This document shows, piece by piece, positions 40,902-49,054 of a stretch of 64,000 bases of DNA. Location: the NCBI GenBank assembly GCA_963773105.1, contig CAVZAA010000003.1, forward strand, positions 124,001-188,000, written 5' to 3'. The notes under the pieces were generated by a model. That model was not told where the DNA came from, ran no database searches, and saw nothing but the letters and a program-made list of their open reading frames with translations. The DNA is from Trebonia sp963773105 (GTDB lineage: Bacteria > Actinomycetota > Actinomycetes > Streptosporangiales > Streptosporangiaceae). Every line of letters starts with the position of its first letter. Within the stretch, counting starts at the first letter, position 1. Both the position numbers and the translations under genes were made by a program.

Positions 40902-40941
40902 TTGACGTATCTGATATTGCATGCATATCATAGTGATATCA
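40902..40941 (+). promoter_or_regulatory. AT-rich promoter with three TGATAT/ATATCA half-sites
   Basis: TTGACG (40902-40907) and TATCAT (40926-40931) are 18 bases apart. TGATAT (40912), ATATCA (40925) and TGATATCA (40934) form two overlapping palindromes across the spacer, the -10 box and the start site. This is the strongest AT-rich operator in the window and precedes the 77-residue gene. The regulator is not known. Confidence 0.6.
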
Positions 40942-40992
40942 GTTTTTCCTGGCGGGCAGCGTCCGCCAGCGCGAAGAGTGCAGGAGACGGCG

Positions 40993-41226
40993 ATGAAGAC
41001 CAAGGGCAAGACGCCGCAGCGGTCAAGGACCCACGGTGTCGACAAGACGACAATCACGGCGGCGCCCGCGCTGACCGAGCACGGTGGCCGGCGGCAGCTG
41101 GAAAGGTCGGTCTCGCTGACCGGCCGCGAGCGGCTTCGGCATTTGTGGTACCGACTGCGCCTGACGATCGCGGAGATGAACTACGCGACCCGCCGGCTCA
41201 CCGAGATGCAGTCCCGCCTGCGGTGA
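40993..41226 (+). CDS. Small basic protein of unknown function
   Basis: A 77-residue, highly basic protein. The first half is polar (KTKGKTPQRSRTHGVDKTTI); the second half is a likely amphipathic helix (RERLRHLWYRLRLTIAEMNY, ATRRLTEMQSRL). ATG 40993 has AGGAGACGGCG upstream and a strong promoter further up. No family recognised; charge and helix suggest binding to nucleic acid or another protein. Confidence 0.6.
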   Translation: MKTKGKTPQRSRTHGVDKTTITAAPALTEHGGRRQLERSVSLTGRERLRHLWYRLRLTIAEMNYATRRLTEMQSRLR

Positions 41227-41255
41227 AACCCAGCGGGTAGCGGCGGGGCGCCTGT

Positions 41256-41261
41256 TAGGCT
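41256..41261 (+). promoter_or_regulatory. -10 box of the leaderless DUF3237 gene
   Basis: TAGGCT ends 8 bases before the GTG at 41270; there is no ribosome-binding site in between. Confidence 0.5.
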
Positions 41262-41269
41262 CCGTTCCT

Positions 41270-41755
41270 GTGGCCCCCGACCCTGCCGTGATCCCCGCGG
41301 CGCCCGTGCCCGGGCTTGAGCCCGCCTTCGACGTGGCGGCCACCCTCGGGCCGCTTGAGGATCACGGCACCACCCGGGTCGGCCACCGCCGCGTCGTGCC
41401 GATCGCCGGCGGCGAGGTGACCGGCCTGATCGACGCGGAGATCCTCCCCGGCGGGGCGGACTGGCAGGTCGTCCGACCCGACGGCACGATCGAGATCGAC
41501 ACCCGCTACTCCGCGCGAACGGCGGCCGGCGAGTACGTCCACTTCCGGACGTCAGGGGTCCGCAGCGGGCCGCCCGCGATCCTCGACGCGCTGCTGCGCG
41601 GCGAGCTGGTGGACCCGACCGCCTACTACTTCCGGGTCGCGGTCTACCTGGAGACGTCGGCGCCGCGATTGGCCGCCGTCGAGCGGTCGATCTTCGTGGC
41701 GTCCGCGATCCGGGGAGCGGAGAGCGTACGCTACACGGCCTACCGGGTCACCTGA
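41270..41755 (+). CDS. DUF3237 domain protein
   Basis: A 161-residue beta-barrel protein of the DUF3237 family. Blocks include LEPAFDVAATLG, GHRRVVPIAGGEVTGLIDAE, LPGGADWQVVRPDGTIEIDT, RYSARTAAGEYVHFRTSGVR and a final YFRVAVYLETSAPRLAAVER. DUF3237 proteins may bind lipophilic ligands; chemistry is unproven. GTG start, leaderless. Confidence 0.87.
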   Translation: MAPDPAVIPAAPVPGLEPAFDVAATLGPLEDHGTTRVGHRRVVPIAGGEVTGLIDAEILPGGADWQVVRPDGTIEIDTRYSARTAAGEYVHFRTSGVRSGPPAILDALLRGELVDPTAYYFRVAVYLETSAPRLAAVERSIFVASAIRGAESVRYTAYRVT

Positions 41756-41840
41756 GCAGGGAAGGTAAAGGTTCAAGCAAGGCAAAGGTTGCTGGCGAGC
41801 CGCCCGTGACCTTTCGGGTGAGACCGCGAATACTGTAGGT

Positions 41841-42827
41841 ATGCGATTTATCCCGCTATCGGATCATGCCGGCGAGCTGCTGCGGCAGGCCCGCCGTGGC
41901 AGGGCCGGCGCCGGGCAGCGCGACGAGGAACGGTACCGACGGGAACTTGCCGCCTACGACGGGTCCATCGGCGAAGCCCGCGCGCAGCGTGATCAGGCGA
42001 TGGCGCATTGGCGACTGCTGTCGGCGCTGCGGTGGGCAGTGACCGTCTGGCGGCGTAGGCGGTCCGGTCCGCCCGCGCCCCCCGCGCGCCGGGGGCCGTC
42101 ACGCAACGAGGCGGCGCTGGAGGCCGGCGCCGAGGGAGAACGGGAAGTTCACGCCGCCCTTGAGCGCGCCCTCGATGATTCCTGGGCGCTTTTCAAGGGC
42201 TACAGAAACGCCGGCGGAGAGATCGACTACCTGCTTATCGGCCCCCAGGGGCTGTTCGCGATCGAAGTCAAGCACGTCAACGGGGCGTTCCGCATCGCTG
42301 CGGAGCGGTGGCTGTACCGCCGCTACGACGGCTACGGCAACGAGGTCGGCGACGTGATGACGCTGGCTGACCGGGGCGGCCGCCCGCCCCAGGTGCAACT
42401 GGCCGAGCCGCTTGCGCAACTCGCGCGCTTCCTGGCCAAGCGCGGCCAGCCGGTGCCGTGGCAGCCGGTCGTCCTGCTTAATCATCCCCGGGCGAAGATC
42501 CTCAGTTGCACCGACGGCCTCGGGGCGCAGGTCCTCACCTCCTCCCGTCAGCTGCTTGACCTGGTTCGCGGCGCCGACGGGGATGTCGGCTCGGGCCAAC
42601 TGGGCGAGATCGGGCGGCTCATCGAGCGTGACCACCGGTTTCAGGCCGACCGACGGCGTTCGGAACGCAGTGACAGCCGAGACGAACCAGTCCGCTTAGG
42701 GCTCCAGAACTGTACCTTCCCGCTCGCCTCCGGGCGCTTGTGGCCCCTGCCTGCTCCCTCGTCGCTCAGTCGGCCGGCAGGGGCGCGCCCTTTGGCTCGC
42801 GGGCGAAGCGGGCGAGCCGGGCGGTAG
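41841..42827 (+). CDS. NERD-domain (nuclease-related) protein
   Basis: A 328-residue protein. A charged coiled N-terminus (1-60) leads to a hydrophobic/arginine patch, then the NERD domain at about 90-200: an N-terminal Glu in AGAEGEREVHAALERAL, GYRNAGGEIDYLLIGPQGLF with the Asp, and AIEVKHVNG with ExK. These are the residues of the restriction-endonuclease-like fold. NERD proteins occur in plasmid and stress contexts and may act on DNA; here it stands alone. The last 50 residues are disordered and may be readthrough. Confidence 0.8.
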   Translation: MRFIPLSDHAGELLRQARRGRAGAGQRDEERYRRELAAYDGSIGEARAQRDQAMAHWRLLSALRWAVTVWRRRRSGPPAPPARRGPSRNEAALEAGAEGEREVHAALERALDDSWALFKGYRNAGGEIDYLLIGPQGLFAIEVKHVNGAFRIAAERWLYRRYDGYGNEVGDVMTLADRGGRPPQVQLAEPLAQLARFLAKRGQPVPWQPVVLLNHPRAKILSCTDGLGAQVLTSSRQLLDLVRGADGDVGSGQLGEIGRLIERDHRFQADRRRSERSDSRDEPVRLGLQNCTFPLASGRLWPLPAPSSLSRPAGARPLARGRSGRAGR

Positions 42828-42834
42828 CGGGAGG

Positions 42835-43674
42835 TCAGCCCAGGAACTCGGTCACGGCCGCGACGAACTGCTCGGGGTCATCGAGCCAGGGGAAGTGGCT
42901 GGCGTCCGGCAGGACCACCAGTCGCGCGTGCGGGAACAGCGCGGCGAACTCGGCGGTCACCGCTGGCGGCCGTTGCAGGTCGAGGCGGCCGCCGATGACG
43001 AGCACCGGCACGCTTAGGTCAGTCAGGCCCGCGCGGGTGGCGGCCGGGTCGAATGCCCCCTCGGCGGCGAAGGCGGTGGCCGCGACGTCGTTGACCTGCT
43101 TCCCCCCGGCCGCGTCGCACGCCTGCGCGGCGGCGTCCCAGCGGCCGTAGAAGAACGGGGCGGTGGCCGCCCAGTCCTGCTCCGCCTCCCCGCCGGCGGC
43201 GAGCCGCTCGAAGGCGGCGGCCGCGTGCTCGAACCACGGCTCGCCCCGGCGCAGGCTGACGACCTCGCGCCGCTGCGCGGTGTCGGGTTCCAGGCCGACC
43301 GCCCGGCCGCTCGGTGTGATCAGCAGAAGCCTGCCTACCCGCGACGGATGCCGGAGCGCGTACTGCAGTGCGATGTTGGCCCCGGCCGAGTGCCCGAGCA
43401 CGTCGGCGCTGGCCAGGCGGAGATGGTCCTGCAGCGCGAGGACGTCGTCCACGAGGCGGTCGCAGCGGTAGCTCGACAGATCGGTCGGTGTCGCCGAGCT
43501 GCCGGTGCCGCGCAGGTCAAGCAGGATCAGCCGCCGACGCCGGGACAGTCCGCCGAGATCGCCGAGGTACTCCGACGCGCGCATCGGCCCGCCCGGCAGG
43601 CAGATCAGTGGGGCGCCTGCACCGTGCACGTGATAGGCGAGTTCGGTTCCGTCGAAGGCGCGAAAGACGGGCAT
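42835..43674 (-). CDS. Alpha/beta-fold hydrolase (serine type)
   Basis: A 279-residue alpha/beta hydrolase. The oxyanion loop is CLPGGPMRASEYLGDL, the nucleophile elbow LGHSAGANIAL (Ser), the acid probably in IGGRLDLQRPP and the His in DASHFPWLDDPEQF. The PGGP loop is like that of proline iminopeptidases and related esterases. ATG 43674; no strong ribosome site. It may share a promoter region with the flavin reductase upstream. Confidence 0.87.
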   Translation of the reverse strand: MPVFRAFDGTELAYHVHGAGAPLICLPGGPMRASEYLGDLGGLSRRRRLILLDLRGTGSSATPTDLSSYRCDRLVDDVLALQDHLRLASADVLGHSAGANIALQYALRHPSRVGRLLLITPSGRAVGLEPDTAQRREVVSLRRGEPWFEHAAAAFERLAAGGEAEQDWAATAPFFYGRWDAAAQACDAAGGKQVNDVAATAFAAEGAFDPAATRAGLTDLSVPVLVIGGRLDLQRPPAVTAEFAALFPHARLVVLPDASHFPWLDDPEQFVAAVTEFLG

Positions 43675-43760
43675 GGGACGTGATGCTTTCAGGCGGCGGG
43701 GGTGGTGGCAACTGGATATCACGGGCGACGGTGGCCGCGGTTGCGTCGGCGCCCTGGGGG

Positions 43761-44273
43761 TTACTGGGGGGTCAGGTAGCTGCCGCGCCAGAAGATTAGG
43801 GGGGCGGCGTCGTCGGCGGTGGTTTCCACCTCGCGGACGCGGCCGACGATGATCTCGTGGTCGCCTCCTTCGAGTTGGTGCTCCACGGTGCACTCGAGGG
43901 TGGCGATCACCCCGTCCAGGCGAGGGCTGCCGGTGCGGCCCCGGCGGTGCCGGACCCCGTCCCAGGCGGCGGCGAGGCCGCGGCGGGCGAAGTTGGCCGA
44001 CAGGTGCTGCTGCCGAGCGCCGAGCACGTTCACCGCGAACGCGCCGTGCGCGAGCACCGACTCCAGCGTTCGGCTTGACCGGTCGAAGCAGACCAGGATC
44101 AGCGGCGGGTCGAGGGAGAGCGAGCTGACGGCGTTGGCGGTGGTGCCGACGGGCTGGCCGTCGGCTCCGACCGAGGTGATCACGGTGACGCCGGTTGCGA
44201 AGTGACCGATCGCGTGGCGGAAGTCCGTGGCCGACACGTCGTCGCCCACCAGCCTGGGGTCAGTGCAGGTCAT
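43761..44273 (-). CDS. Flavin reductase of a two-component monooxygenase (HpaC-like)
   Basis: A 170-residue FMN-binding flavin reductase that supplies reduced flavin to a monooxygenase or dehydrogenase-like partner. Blocks: FRHAIGHFATGVTVITS, GTTANAVSSLSLDPPLILVC (flavin-binding), FAVNVLGARQQHLSANFARR and HEIIVGRVREVE. ATG after AGGAG. Its likely partner is not adjacent, although the acyl-CoA dehydrogenase-like gene follows upstream on the same strand; such folds include flavin-dependent monooxygenases. Confidence 0.88.
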   Translation of the reverse strand: MTCTDPRLVGDDVSATDFRHAIGHFATGVTVITSVGADGQPVGTTANAVSSLSLDPPLILVCFDRSSRTLESVLAHGAFAVNVLGARQQHLSANFARRGLAAAWDGVRHRRGRTGSPRLDGVIATLECTVEHQLEGGDHEIIVGRVREVETTADDAAPLIFWRGSYLTPQ

Positions 44274-44414
44274 CTCGGCGCTGCTCCTAGCGGTAGAAAA
44301 GCATATTTCCTAGTTCCCAGGTCGATTTTATATGAAGAAGGCGTTGCTGGCTAGAGTTGTCCGTGGCGGAGGTCGCTGCGGGATGCCGGGTAACGGGCGG
44401 CGCCAGAGCCGGCC

Positions 44415-44446
44415 GGGTCCGTTCGGAGGAACGATTTTAGATTTTG
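44415..44446 (+). repeat. Dispersed 3'-end element, possible copy D
   Basis: GGGTCCGTTCGGA followed by ACGATTTTAGATTTTG resembles the core and T-rich tract of copies A and C. It overlaps the last codons of the minus-strand acyl-CoA dehydrogenase gene and has no supported plus-strand gene just upstream, so this copy is the least certain. Confidence 0.3.
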
Positions 44447-45633
44447 TAGTCACGGAGCAGGCCGCGGCTGATGATCATCTTCTGGATCTCGCTGGTGCCC
44501 TCGCCGATGAGTAGGAACGGGGCCTCCCGCATCAGCCGCTCGATCTCATACTCGGTGGAATAGCCGTAGCCGCCGTGGATGCGGAACGCGTCCTGGGTCA
44601 CCTCCGCGCAGTATTCGCTGGCGAGCAGCTTGGCCATGCCCGCGGCGACGTCGTTGCGCTCGCCCGAGTCCTTCAGCCGGGCGGCGTTCACCATCATCAG
44701 GTGCGCGGCCTCGACCTTGGTGGCCATCTCGGCCAGCTTGAACGCGATCGCCTGGTGCTCCGCCAGCGGCCGGCCGAACGTCTTGCGTTGCTGCGCATAC
44801 GCGACGGCCAGCTCGAACGCGCGCAGCGCGATGCCACAGGCACGCGCGGACACGTTCACGCGGCCGACCTCGATGCCGTCCATCATCTGAGCGAAGCCGC
44901 GGCCGGGCGCGCCGCCGAGGACGCTGTCGACGGGCAGGACGAAGTTGTCGAACAGGGCCTCGGTGGTGTCGACGCCCTTGTAGCCCATCTTGTCGATCTT
45001 GCCCGGGATGGTCAGGCCCGGCAGCACCTGGCCGAACCCGGTCGGCTTCTCCACCAGGAAGGCGGTGAGGTTCTGGTGCGGCTTGGCCGCGCCCTCGTCG
45101 GTCCGGGCGAGCAGCGCGATCAGGTTGGAGCTGCCGCCGTTGGTCAGCCACATCTTCGCGCCGTTGACTCGGTAGCCGCCGCTGGCGGGGTCCCGCACCG
45201 CCCTGGTCTTGATCGCGGCGACGTCGGAGCCGAGGTCGGGCTCGGACATGGAGAACGAGCCGCGTATCTCGCCCGCCGCCATCGGCGGCAGGAACTTCTG
45301 CTTCTGCTCGGACGTGCCGTGCTGTCTGATCATGTGCGCGACGATGAAGTGGGTGTTGATGATGCCGGAGACGCTCATCCAGCCGCGCGCGATCTGCTCG
45401 ACGACCAGCGCGTAGGTGAGCAGTGACTCGCCCAGCCCGCCGTATTCCTCATCGATGGTCAGGCCGAACAGGCCCATCTCGCGCATGCCCGCGACGATGT
45501 CGGACGGGTACTCATCGGCGTGCTCCAGCGCCTGGGCGTGCGGGATGATCTCCTTGTCCACGAACTCGCGGACGGTTGCGAGTATCTGCTGCTGCACGTC
45601 GGTGAGGCCGGCGGTCTGGGCGAGACGGGGCAT
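44437..45633 (-). CDS. Acyl-CoA dehydrogenase
   Basis: A 398-residue FAD enzyme that forms a trans-2-enoyl-CoA in fatty or branched acid breakdown. YGGLGESLLTYALVVEQIAR, FSMSEPDLGSDVAAIKTRAV and MWLTNGGSSNLIALLART are FAD/substrate blocks; IHGGYGYSTEYEIERLMREA near the end holds the region of the catalytic Glu, and IGEGTSEIQKMIISR is the C-terminal signature. ATG start; 27 bases after the CoA transferase gene, so they are co-transcribed. Confidence 0.93.
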   Translation of the reverse strand: MPRLAQTAGLTDVQQQILATVREFVDKEIIPHAQALEHADEYPSDIVAGMREMGLFGLTIDEEYGGLGESLLTYALVVEQIARGWMSVSGIINTHFIVAHMIRQHGTSEQKQKFLPPMAAGEIRGSFSMSEPDLGSDVAAIKTRAVRDPASGGYRVNGAKMWLTNGGSSNLIALLARTDEGAAKPHQNLTAFLVEKPTGFGQVLPGLTIPGKIDKMGYKGVDTTEALFDNFVLPVDSVLGGAPGRGFAQMMDGIEVGRVNVSARACGIALRAFELAVAYAQQRKTFGRPLAEHQAIAFKLAEMATKVEAAHLMMVNAARLKDSGERNDVAAGMAKLLASEYCAEVTQDAFRIHGGYGYSTEYEIERLMREAPFLLIGEGTSEIQKMIISRGLLRDYKI

Positions 45634-45660
45634 TTCGACCCTCCTGGTTCGATGGCGCCG

Positions 45661-46887
45661 TTAGATGACGCCGCGGTCGCGCAGCCCGGCGAGCTCGGGC
45701 GGGGTGAGGCCGAGGACCTCGGCGAGGACCTGCTCGGTGTCGCGGCCGAGGAGCGGGCTGTTCCCCGGTTCACCGTATGCCCCGTTCCAGCGCAGCGGCG
45801 AGCGGGCGGCGATCGCTTTGCCTGACTCTCCTTGCCCGCCGGACTCGGCGAGCTCGACGTCGGCTAGGACCGGATGGGCGCCGCGCCGATGGGCGGCGGC
45901 GACGTCGGCCATTCCCCGGTACGGGCCCCAGAGCGCCCGCGCGCGGTCGAGCTCGCCGCTGGCCTGCTCGAGGTCTCGGCCGGCGAACCAGGGCCGGAGG
46001 ATGGCCGCGATCGTGTCCCGGTGCCGGTACCGCTCCTCCTCCCGTCGCAGGTCGGTGCCGAGGGCGGTCTCCAGCGCCGCGAAGACCTTGCCCGTCCCTG
46101 TCGCCTCCTTGAGCGCCTTCCACTGGCCCTCGGTCAGCGCCACTACCATGACCCGCCCGCCGTCGGCCGTCGCGAAGTCGGAGGCGAAGCTGCCGTACAG
46201 GTGGTTGCCGTGCCGGGGCCGGTCGGCGCCGCGCAGCTCCGCCTCCGACAGCCAGCCGAGGTTGGCCACCCCCGCCAGCGCCACGTCGGAAAGGGCGAGC
46301 TCGATGAAGGCGCCGTCTCCGGTCCGTTCCCGGTGGTGCAACGCGGCCAGCATGCCCGCCGCGACGCTGACCCCGGTGATCAGGTCCCAGGCGGGGAGGA
46401 CGTGGTTGACCGGCGCGGTCTCCTCTTCCTGGCCGGTGATCTGGGGGACCCCGACTCCGGCGTTGACCGTGTAGTCGACGGCCGGGCGTCCGTCCGGGTG
46501 TCCCTGCACGCGCAGATGGATGAGGTCTTTTCGGCCGGCTTGGAGAGCCTCGTGGGCGAGCCACGGGCGTCCGACGACGTTGTCGATCAGCAGCCCGCGG
46601 TCGGGACCGGGAGCGGTGATCAGCGCCACTACCAGCTCGCGGCCCTCGGGCGAGCGCAGGTCGACCGCAACCGAGCGCTTGCCCTTGTTGAGCGATGACC
46701 AGTAGTAGCTTTCGCCGCTCGGCGCGAGCGGCCAGCGCCGGTGATCGTGGCCGCCGCCGACGGGGTCGATCCGGGTGACTTCAGCGCCCAGTTGGGCCAG
46801 GGTCAGGCCGCCGGTCGGACCCGCGACGTAGCTTGCGCACTCGACGATCTGCAGTCCGGCGAGCGGCAACCGGGAGGTGGAGTCCAT
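45661..46887 (-). CDS. CaiB/BaiF (class III) CoA transferase
   Basis: A 408-residue CoA transferase that moves CoA between carboxylic acids. LPLAGLQIVECASYVAGPTG is the N-terminal block, YYWSSLNKGKRSVAVDLRSP the second, then DLIHLRVQGHPDGRPAVDYT, QEEETAPVNHVLPAWDLITG and ERTGDGAFIELALSDVALAG. The class's catalytic Asp lies where AAGMLAALHHRER and the preceding DLITG block are. ATG 46887 used; an in-frame TTG lies 12 bases upstream. Divergent from the acyl-CoA ligase gene. Confidence 0.9.
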   Translation of the reverse strand: MDSTSRLPLAGLQIVECASYVAGPTGGLTLAQLGAEVTRIDPVGGGHDHRRWPLAPSGESYYWSSLNKGKRSVAVDLRSPEGRELVVALITAPGPDRGLLIDNVVGRPWLAHEALQAGRKDLIHLRVQGHPDGRPAVDYTVNAGVGVPQITGQEEETAPVNHVLPAWDLITGVSVAAGMLAALHHRERTGDGAFIELALSDVALAGVANLGWLSEAELRGADRPRHGNHLYGSFASDFATADGGRVMVVALTEGQWKALKEATGTGKVFAALETALGTDLRREEERYRHRDTIAAILRPWFAGRDLEQASGELDRARALWGPYRGMADVAAAHRRGAHPVLADVELAESGGQGESGKAIAARSPLRWNGAYGEPGNSPLLGRDTEQVLAEVLGLTPPELAGLRDRGVI

Positions 46888-46920
46888 AGACGTATTCAAG
46901 CCGAACTACGGATCGGTGGG

Positions 46921-46926
46921 GATAAT
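46921..46926 (+). promoter_or_regulatory. -10 box of the acyl-CoA ligase fragment
   Basis: GATAAT ends 7 bases before the GTG at 46934, giving a leaderless mRNA; the frame extends upstream but without family similarity. Confidence 0.45.
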
Positions 46927-46933
46927 CGGGTCT

Positions 46934-47848
46934 GTGAGCAGCCCCTACCGCGACAAGCCGTGGCTCGCCCGCTACCGCGCGGGGCAGCCGGACAGCATCG
47001 CGCCTGAGTACGCGACGATGCTCGAGGCGTTCCGCGCGTCCGTCGCCCGGGCGCCCGCTACGGTCGCGATCCGGTACTTCGACGACTCGCTCGCGCTTTC
47101 CGACCTTGACGCCTTGTCGGACGCGCTGGCGGCCCTGCTGCTCGCCCGCGGCTTCCGGGCCGGGGACCGGCTGGCGCTGTATGTGCAGAACAACCCGGCG
47201 TTCATCATCGGGCTGCTTGGCGCGTGGAAGGCGGGGGGCGCGGCGGTCGCGGTCAACCCGATGAACAAGGAGCGCGAGCTCGCGTACCTGCTGGGCGACT
47301 CGGGCGCGCGGGCGCTGCTGTGCCTAGACGAGCTGTACGCGAGCGTGGCCCGGGTCGTTATCGAGTCCGGGCGGACGGCTATGGAGACCGTGATCACCAC
47401 GTCGGCGCTTGACTGGCAGGCGCGGTGCGATGAGCGGGTGCTGACGGTGCCTCGGCTGGCTGTTGGGGACGGGGCGGTTGACCTGCTGGACGTCGTCGCC
47501 GGCGGGGTCGGGGATTCGGCTCCGGTTTCGGCTTTGTCATCGGTGCGGGCCCCGGCGCCGGCCGATGTCGCGGTGCTGACCTACACGTCGGGCACGACGG
47601 GGCAGCCCAAAGGCGCGATGAACACCCACGCGGGGATGGTGCACGGCTGCTGCGACTACCGGGAGTGGATGGACTTTACCCCGGCCGACAGCGTGCTCGG
47701 CATCGCGCCGCTGTTCCACATCACCGGGCTGATGCCTGCCGCTTTACCCGCTGACTTGGCGAGGCGTCAAGACCCGCTGAGCTCGCGGCGCGGGGCCGCG
47801 GCGAGGGCGGCCGCGTCAGGGACGCGGGCGGGTCGGACGGGATCGTGA
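46934..47848 (+). pseudogene. Acyl-CoA ligase (AMP-binding), truncated
   Basis: The first 265 or so residues are an acyl-CoA synthetase: LALYVQNNPAFIIGLLGAWK, VAVNPMNKERELAYLLGDSG, the P-loop YTSGTTGQPKGAMNTHAGMV and LGIAPLFHITGL. The match stops at about 47733; the A5-A10 motifs and the whole C-terminal domain are lost, replaced by a 38-residue Arg/Ala-rich tail. It should be inactive. With the CoA transferase and dehydrogenase it once formed a CoA-linked pathway. Confidence 0.8.
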
Positions 47849-48266
47849 TCGCCGGGGTGCCGGCGGAGGACGGGACGGCGGAGGACACGGTTACGCTGCC
47901 CATGGTGAACGGCACCGCGGCCATCGCCCGGATAGGCGTGCCCGCTGTGGAGCGCCGCGCAGGCGCCGCGTGGGTGTTCCTTGCGCTCCCTGGTGATCTC
48001 CGCGACCCGGGTCACCCGGTCGCCGAAGTCGCCGTCGGCGGGGACCGATCCGGTACGGCTGGCGCCGATCGCGGGGCACGGCGGCCAGCAGCTCGCCTTC
48101 CGGCAGGCTGACCGGGTCCGCGTTCGCCGCGACCGGCGGCAACTCGAAGACGCTCGGCGGCAGGTAGGACAGGAACCCGTGGCCAGAGTGCCCACGAGTC
48201 ACCAGCCGAAGTGCTTAACCAAACGCGGCCACTGACGGCGATCGCGAACCGCCTGCAATTCATGGT
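47849..48266. other. Gene-remnant region without an intact gene
   Basis: No intact gene. Frames on both strands are open but without family signals except the 48044-48175 carboxyltransferase-like fragment. It lies directly behind the truncated acyl-CoA ligase, so a deletion or rearrangement probably joined unrelated pieces here. Confidence 0.55.
48044..48175 (-). pseudogene. Fragment of an acyl-CoA carboxylase carboxyltransferase
   Basis: In the frame starting at 48202, residues 10-53 read FLSYLPPSVFELPP, then ELLAAVPRDRRQPYRIG, which is the hinge segment of acetyl/propionyl-CoA carboxyltransferases (FLSYLP...PP...VP.D.R.PY). Nothing else of the about 500-residue protein is seen in that frame. 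Assignment rests on this one segment. Confidence 0.4.
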
Positions 48267-48911
48267 TCAGCGGTCTGATCGTTTGCGCCCGTACCGAATG
48301 GTCGCTCTGAGCGTCGCCGTCGGCGAAGTCCCCGGCGAATCGCGGGGACCGGGATCTGCCCGCGGATGACCAGCTGGCCGCGGCGGACGGTGACCTCGAT
48401 GGGGCCGAGCATCCGGGGCTGGGGATCGGTGAGCACGCTCGGTGTTCCCGGCTTGGCCGGCTGGCGGAGCGATCCAGACGAACCGGCGGTAGGACCAGAA
48501 CCGGAACAGCGTGGCGAGCACGATACCGGCATTCAGCGCGATGAAGCCCGCCAGCTTGTCGTGCCCGAGGCCCAGCGCGTAGTAGTTGAACGCTACCGCC
48601 GCGTCCTGGATCAGCAGGCCGATCCCGTTCAGTACGGCGAAGACGACGATCTCGCGCACGACGCCGGTGCGCTGTCTGTCATGGAAAGACCAGTAGCGGT
48701 TGCCGAGGTAGCTGGCGATCGTCGCGACGATGGTGGCGATCGTGGTGGACGTGACCGGCCCCAGACCGAGGTGGAGGTACAGCAGGTCGTAGACGGCGTT
48801 GGTGATGAACACGCCTGCGACGCCGATCACCGCGAACTTGGCGAACTCGTGAATGAGCGAGCGGAATCGCTCGTACTGTGCACGGGCCAAGGCCACCGGC
48901 TGTCTCATCAT
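48267..48911 (-). CDS. GtrA-family membrane protein
   Basis: A 214-residue protein with the four-helix GtrA domain at about 20-150: FAKFAVIGVAGVFITNAVYD, TIATIVATIASYLGNRYWSF, VVFAVLNGIGLLIQDAAVAF and GIVLATLFRFWSYRRFVW. GtrA proteins take part in flipping or handling lipid-linked sugars for cell-wall or teichoic decorations. The tail (about 150-214) is Pro/Arg-rich and has no domain signal. ATG at 48911 after AAGGAG. The divergent GT39-like gene supports a role in envelope glycosylation. Confidence 0.87.
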   Translation of the reverse strand: MMRQPVALARAQYERFRSLIHEFAKFAVIGVAGVFITNAVYDLLYLHLGLGPVTSTTIATIVATIASYLGNRYWSFHDRQRTGVVREIVVFAVLNGIGLLIQDAAVAFNYYALGLGHDKLAGFIALNAGIVLATLFRFWSYRRFVWIAPPAGQAGNTERAHRSPAPDARPHRGHRPPRPAGHPRADPGPRDSPGTSPTATLRATIRYGRKRSDR

Positions 48912-49033
48912 CCAGGCTCCTTACCAGCAGTATGCGCACACCGGCCCTGGCCCTGGCAGTGGCGTTCGGCCCGGAGGGCCAGGACTTCCGCCTTTAGCGC
49001 GAAGCGCGCGACGGTTGTAAGGAGGGAATAGGA

Positions 49034-49047
49034 CTCCCGGCCGGGAG
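49034..49047. promoter_or_regulatory. Perfect 14-base palindrome in the gtrA/GT39 divergent region
   Basis: CTCCCGGCCGGGAG is a perfect palindrome 7 bases before the glycosyltransferase start and could be a small operator or a hairpin before its ribosome site. Confidence 0.35.
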
Positions 49048-49054
49048 GGGGAGG

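Noticed and set aside
44332..44514. 60-codon plus-strand frame before the acyl-CoA dehydrogenase end
   Set aside because: Composition is random-like and it overlaps the C-terminus of the dehydrogenase; no homology pattern seen.
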